7,404 nucleotides of DNA from Acidimicrobiaceae bacterium (GTDB taxonomy: Bacteria; Actinomycetota; Acidimicrobiia; Acidimicrobiales; UBA8592), in contig PAWI01000042.1 in assembly GCA_002713485.1 (NCBI GenBank), forward strand, positions 1 through 7,404. Reading direction: 5' to 3'. Below, piece by piece: positions 6,271 to 7,404 of the stretch; position 1 is the first letter of the stretch; each line of letters begins with the position of its first letter. Position numbers and translations under genes: made by a program. Below the pieces are notes generated by a model. That model saw nothing but the letters and a program-made list of their open reading frames with translations, was not told where the DNA came from and did no database searches.

Positions 6271-7404
6271 CTAACCGACGGATCCTTCCATCTGTAACTC
6301 AATTAGTCGACTCCACTCGACGGCATATTCCATTGGAAGGGTTCTAGTGACTGGCTCTATGAACCCGTTGACGATCATGCCGGTAGCCTGCTCTTCGGTT
6401 AATCCTCGACTTGTCAAATAGAAAAGTTGCTCATCGGCAACTTTAGAAACGGTAGCTTCGTGACCAATTATCGCGTCCTTTGACCCGATTTCCATATAAG
6501 GATAGGTATCGCTTACTGAATCTTCATCTAGGATCAGCGCATCACATTGAACATGACTTTTGCAACCGTATGCATCATCTTCTACACGGACTAGCCCTCT
6601 GTAACTTGATCTGCCCCCATCTTTGGAAATAGACTTTGAAACAATTTTTGAGGTGGTTTCTGGTGCAGCGTGAGTCATTTTAGCCCCGGCATCTTGGTGC
6701 TGACCTGATCCTGCATAGGCAACAGATAACACTTCGCCCGATGCTTTTGGACCCACCATCACAACAGCAGGATATTTCATGGTGAGTCGACTTCCGATAT
6801 TGCCATCAATCCATTCCATATGTCCTTCAGCCTCCACTATTGCTCTTTTGGTGACAAGGTTAAAGACATTGTTTGACCAGTTTTGGATAGTTGTGTAAGT
6901 CACACGGGCTGATTCTTTAACAACAATTTCCACAACCGCTGAATGGAGAGAATCGGTACTATAAACTGGAGCCGAACAGCCCTCAATGTAATGCACCTTT
7001 GATCCCTTATCAGCAATTATCAGAGTTCGTTCGAATTGCCCCATGTTTTCAGCGTTTATTCTGAAGTAAGCTTGAAGAGGCATTTCAACCTCAACTCCCT
7101 CTGGAACATAGATGAAGGACCCACCAGACCAGACAGCAGAATTAAGTGCGGAAAATTTATTATCGTTTGAGGGTATTACCTTTCCGAAATACGCCCGGAC
7201 TATTTCTGGGTATTCGCGAAGAGCAGTGTCCATATCGCAAAAGATGACACCTTGGCGTTCTAGATCTTCACGATTTTTGTGATAAACAACTTCTGACTCA
7301 TACTGAGCTGTTACACCCGCTAGATATTTTCGCTCGGCTTCGGGAATCCCTAGCTTTTCGTAGGTGTCCTTGATTGATTCAGGAACATCTTCCCATTCAT
7401 CTAC
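6271..7404 (-). CDS. sufB: SufB, Fe-S cluster assembly scaffold protein (5' partial)
   Basis: C-terminal 377 residues of SufB; the frame is open through the right edge and about 90-100 N-terminal residues are missing compared with the usual 465-480. The ATG at 7233 is internal: the sequence before it still reads as conserved SufB ([32 protein letters not shown]). Further landmarks are [14 protein letters not shown], the beta-helix core, and QCDALILD with Cys287 of this fragment, which aligns with the E. coli SufB cysteine that accepts sulfur (Cys405). GHEATVS carries His315/Glu316, aligning with the conserved His-Glu pair near the cluster site. The end MEGSVG is typical. SufB is the main scaffold on which clusters are built with SufC and SufD. 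Its stop (TAG) lies 2 bases from the end of the convergent HAD gene, with no terminator between, so its transcript may run on antisense to that gene towards sufD. Confidence 0.96.
   Translation of the reverse strand, partial: VDEWEDVPESIKDTYEKLGIPEAERKYLAGVTAQYESEVVYHKNREDLERQGVIFCDMDTALREYPEIVRAYFGKVIPSNDNKFSALNSAVWSGGSFIYVPEGVEVEMPLQAYFRINAENMGQFERTLIIADKGSKVHYIEGCSAPVYSTDSLHSAVVEIVVKESARVTYTTIQNWSNNVFNLVTKRAIVEAEGHMEWIDGNIGSRLTMKYPAVVMVGPKASGEVLSVAYAGSGQHQDAGAKMTHAAPETTSKIVSKSISKDGGRSSYRGLVRVEDDAYGCKSHVQCDALILDEDSVSDTYPYMEIGSKDAIIGHEATVSKVADEQLFYLTSRGLTEEQATGMIVNGFIEPVTRTLPMEYAVEWSRLIELQMEGSVG

Noticed and set aside
6271..7233. SufB as a complete 320-residue protein starting at ATG 7233.
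   Set aside because: Conserved SufB sequence continues in frame to the right edge, so the gene is partial at the window border.

Overview
The window is a compact bacterial segment of about 7.4 kb, with GC in the mid-40s percent by eye. Eight of its nine genes lie on the minus strand, so the reading order runs from the right edge to the left. No RNA genes, mobile elements or CRISPR arrays were seen. The order sufB, sufD, Rieske ferredoxin, sufC resembles SUF operons of Actinomycetota and relatives. The degradative genes downstream (an Ltp2-like thiolase-fold protein and an alkylsulfatase) would fit an uncultured, possibly marine, actinobacterium-like or SAR202-like heterotroph. This placement is a low-confidence inference; no phylogenetic marker is present.

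Right part (5329-7404): the C-terminal 377 residues of SufB (minus strand, N-terminus off the right edge), then a Cof-type HAD phosphatase gene on the plus strand that ends 2 bases from the sufB stop. A 133-bp divergent intergenic region follows. It holds a candidate sufD promoter overlaid by three short palindromes.

Middle (3009-5328, minus): sufD (TTG start), a small Rieske [2Fe-2S] protein and sufC (GTG start). sufD/Rieske share 1 base and Rieske/sufC share 4 bases, so they are almost certainly translationally coupled. With SufB they would form the SufBCD Fe-S scaffold. sufS and sufU/sufE are absent from the window, although they commonly follow sufC.

Left part (1-3006, minus): continuing without an apparent break are a pterin-4a-carbinolamine dehydratase-like gene, a classical SDR oxidoreductase, a thiolase-superfamily protein lacking the thiolase cysteine, and the N-terminal 239 residues of an SdsA1/BDS1-type alkylsulfatase (C-terminus off the left edge). 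Gaps are 2 bases, a 13-base overlap, 10 bases and 35 bases, so one transcript could run from sufD to the sulfatase. The last three genes suggest breakdown of a sulfated lipid or sterol-like compound.

The most distinctive feature is the antisense HAD gene that splits sufB from sufD, an arrangement compatible with a noncontiguous operon. All genes belong to recognisable families; no wholly unknown system was found.
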